From contig CAIKKV010000718.1 in NCBI GenBank assembly GCA_903828035.1, positions 1 to 6,691 on the forward strand: DNA of 6,691 nt. The letters run 5' to 3'. The DNA comes from an uncultured bacterium. Lineage in GTDB: Bacteria; Verrucomicrobiota; Kiritimatiellia; CAIKKV01. The notes under the pieces were generated by a model that did not search any database, had not been told where the DNA came from, and was given only the letters and a program-made list of their open reading frames with translations. Made by a program: the position numbers and the translations under genes. Shown one piece after another: positions 6,493 through 6,691 of the stretch (position 1 is the first letter of the stretch; the number at the start of each line of letters is the position of its first letter).

Positions 6493-6691
6493 TTCTTCTT
6501 CTCCACCTTGAACCACCCGGCGCCGCCGATGGTAAGCACCCGCACATTGCGCCGGAGCACCACCACGGATTCGCTCTTTTTCAAATCCATCCCGTCCCCG
6601 GTAATGATCAGGCCCGACCGGATCACCCGCACGGGCGAATCCGACTCCATCGTCCCCGCCGCTTTGTCATACCGGCAGGTCTCCGCCCAGA
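6489..6691 (-). CDS. lptC: LptC-like LPS export protein, C-terminal part, cut by the window edge
   Basis: An open frame enters from the right edge and ends with TGA at 6489-6491; 66 residues are visible. They read as a beta-rich OstA/LptC end: CRYDKAAGTMESDSPVRVI, then RSGLIITGDGMDLKKSES, then VVVLRRNVRVLTI, ending in FKVEKKK. The phrase resembling ITGxGM followed by a charged turn and VVLRRNVRV is typical of the LptC C-terminus. LptC is an inner-membrane protein with one N-terminal anchor that receives lipopolysaccharide from the LptBFG complex and hands it to LptA; the anchor is outside the window. The stop codon overlaps the start of lptA by 4 bases (ATGA), indicating coupled translation. 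A second OstA-domain protein is the main alternative, and the product name rests largely on this position. Confidence 0.75.
   Translation of the reverse strand, partial: WAETCRYDKAAGTMESDSPVRVIRSGLIITGDGMDLKKSESVVVLRRNVRVLTIGGAGWFKVEKKK

Noticed and set aside
1..6691. A novel defence or mobile system
   Set aside because: Every well-supported frame is a housekeeping gene; there are no repeats, integrase, transposase, nuclease or toxin-like genes, and gaps are too short to hide one.

Overview
All nine recognisable genes lie on the minus strand, packed head to tail from the right edge to the left edge. In transcription order they are: lptC (3' part), lptA, lptB, hpf, hprK, ptsH (HPr), ptsI (Enzyme I), metK and ahcY (5' part). 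The widest gap is 38 bases, and two junctions overlap (lptC/lptA by 4 bases, hprK/ptsH by 17). No tRNA, rRNA, CRISPR array, mobile element or convincing terminator was seen. The long plus-strand reading frames are antisense shadows produced by GC-rich codon use.

The organism is a Gram-negative (diderm) bacterium with GC-rich DNA, because it carries the lipopolysaccharide-export genes lptC, lptA and lptB. It also has the bifunctional HPr kinase/phosphorylase, known from Firmicutes, many Proteobacteria and several other phyla. The proteobacterial order is typically lptC-lptA-lptB-rpoN-hpf-ptsN-hprK-rapZ-EIIA-ptsH-ptsI. Here the order is the same but rpoN, ptsN, rapZ and the EIIA gene are absent, and metK-ahcY follow. 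This reduced arrangement suggests a lineage outside the classical Proteobacteria. My guess from general impression is the PVC group (Kiritimatiellota/Verrucomicrobiota/Lentisphaerota-like), but this is inference and not proven by the window.

Region by region: 5986-6691 holds the periplasmic LPS-transport proteins LptC and LptA, and 5243-5974 holds the cytoplasmic ATPase LptB that powers export. 4882-5226 encodes a short ribosome hibernation factor. 1822-4872 encodes a regulatory phosphotransfer module: HprK phosphorylates HPr on Ser56, and Enzyme I phosphorylates it on His25 using phosphoenolpyruvate. No sugar permease (EII) gene is present, so the module looks more like a metabolic sensor than a transporter. 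1-1783 holds two enzymes of the methyl cycle: MetK makes S-adenosylmethionine, and AhcY removes the S-adenosylhomocysteine left after methyl transfer.

No wholly new system is evident. The points most worth a second look are the trimmed operon with its methyl-cycle tail, two substituted active-site positions in HprK, and a possible internal promoter in front of metK inside the end of ptsI.
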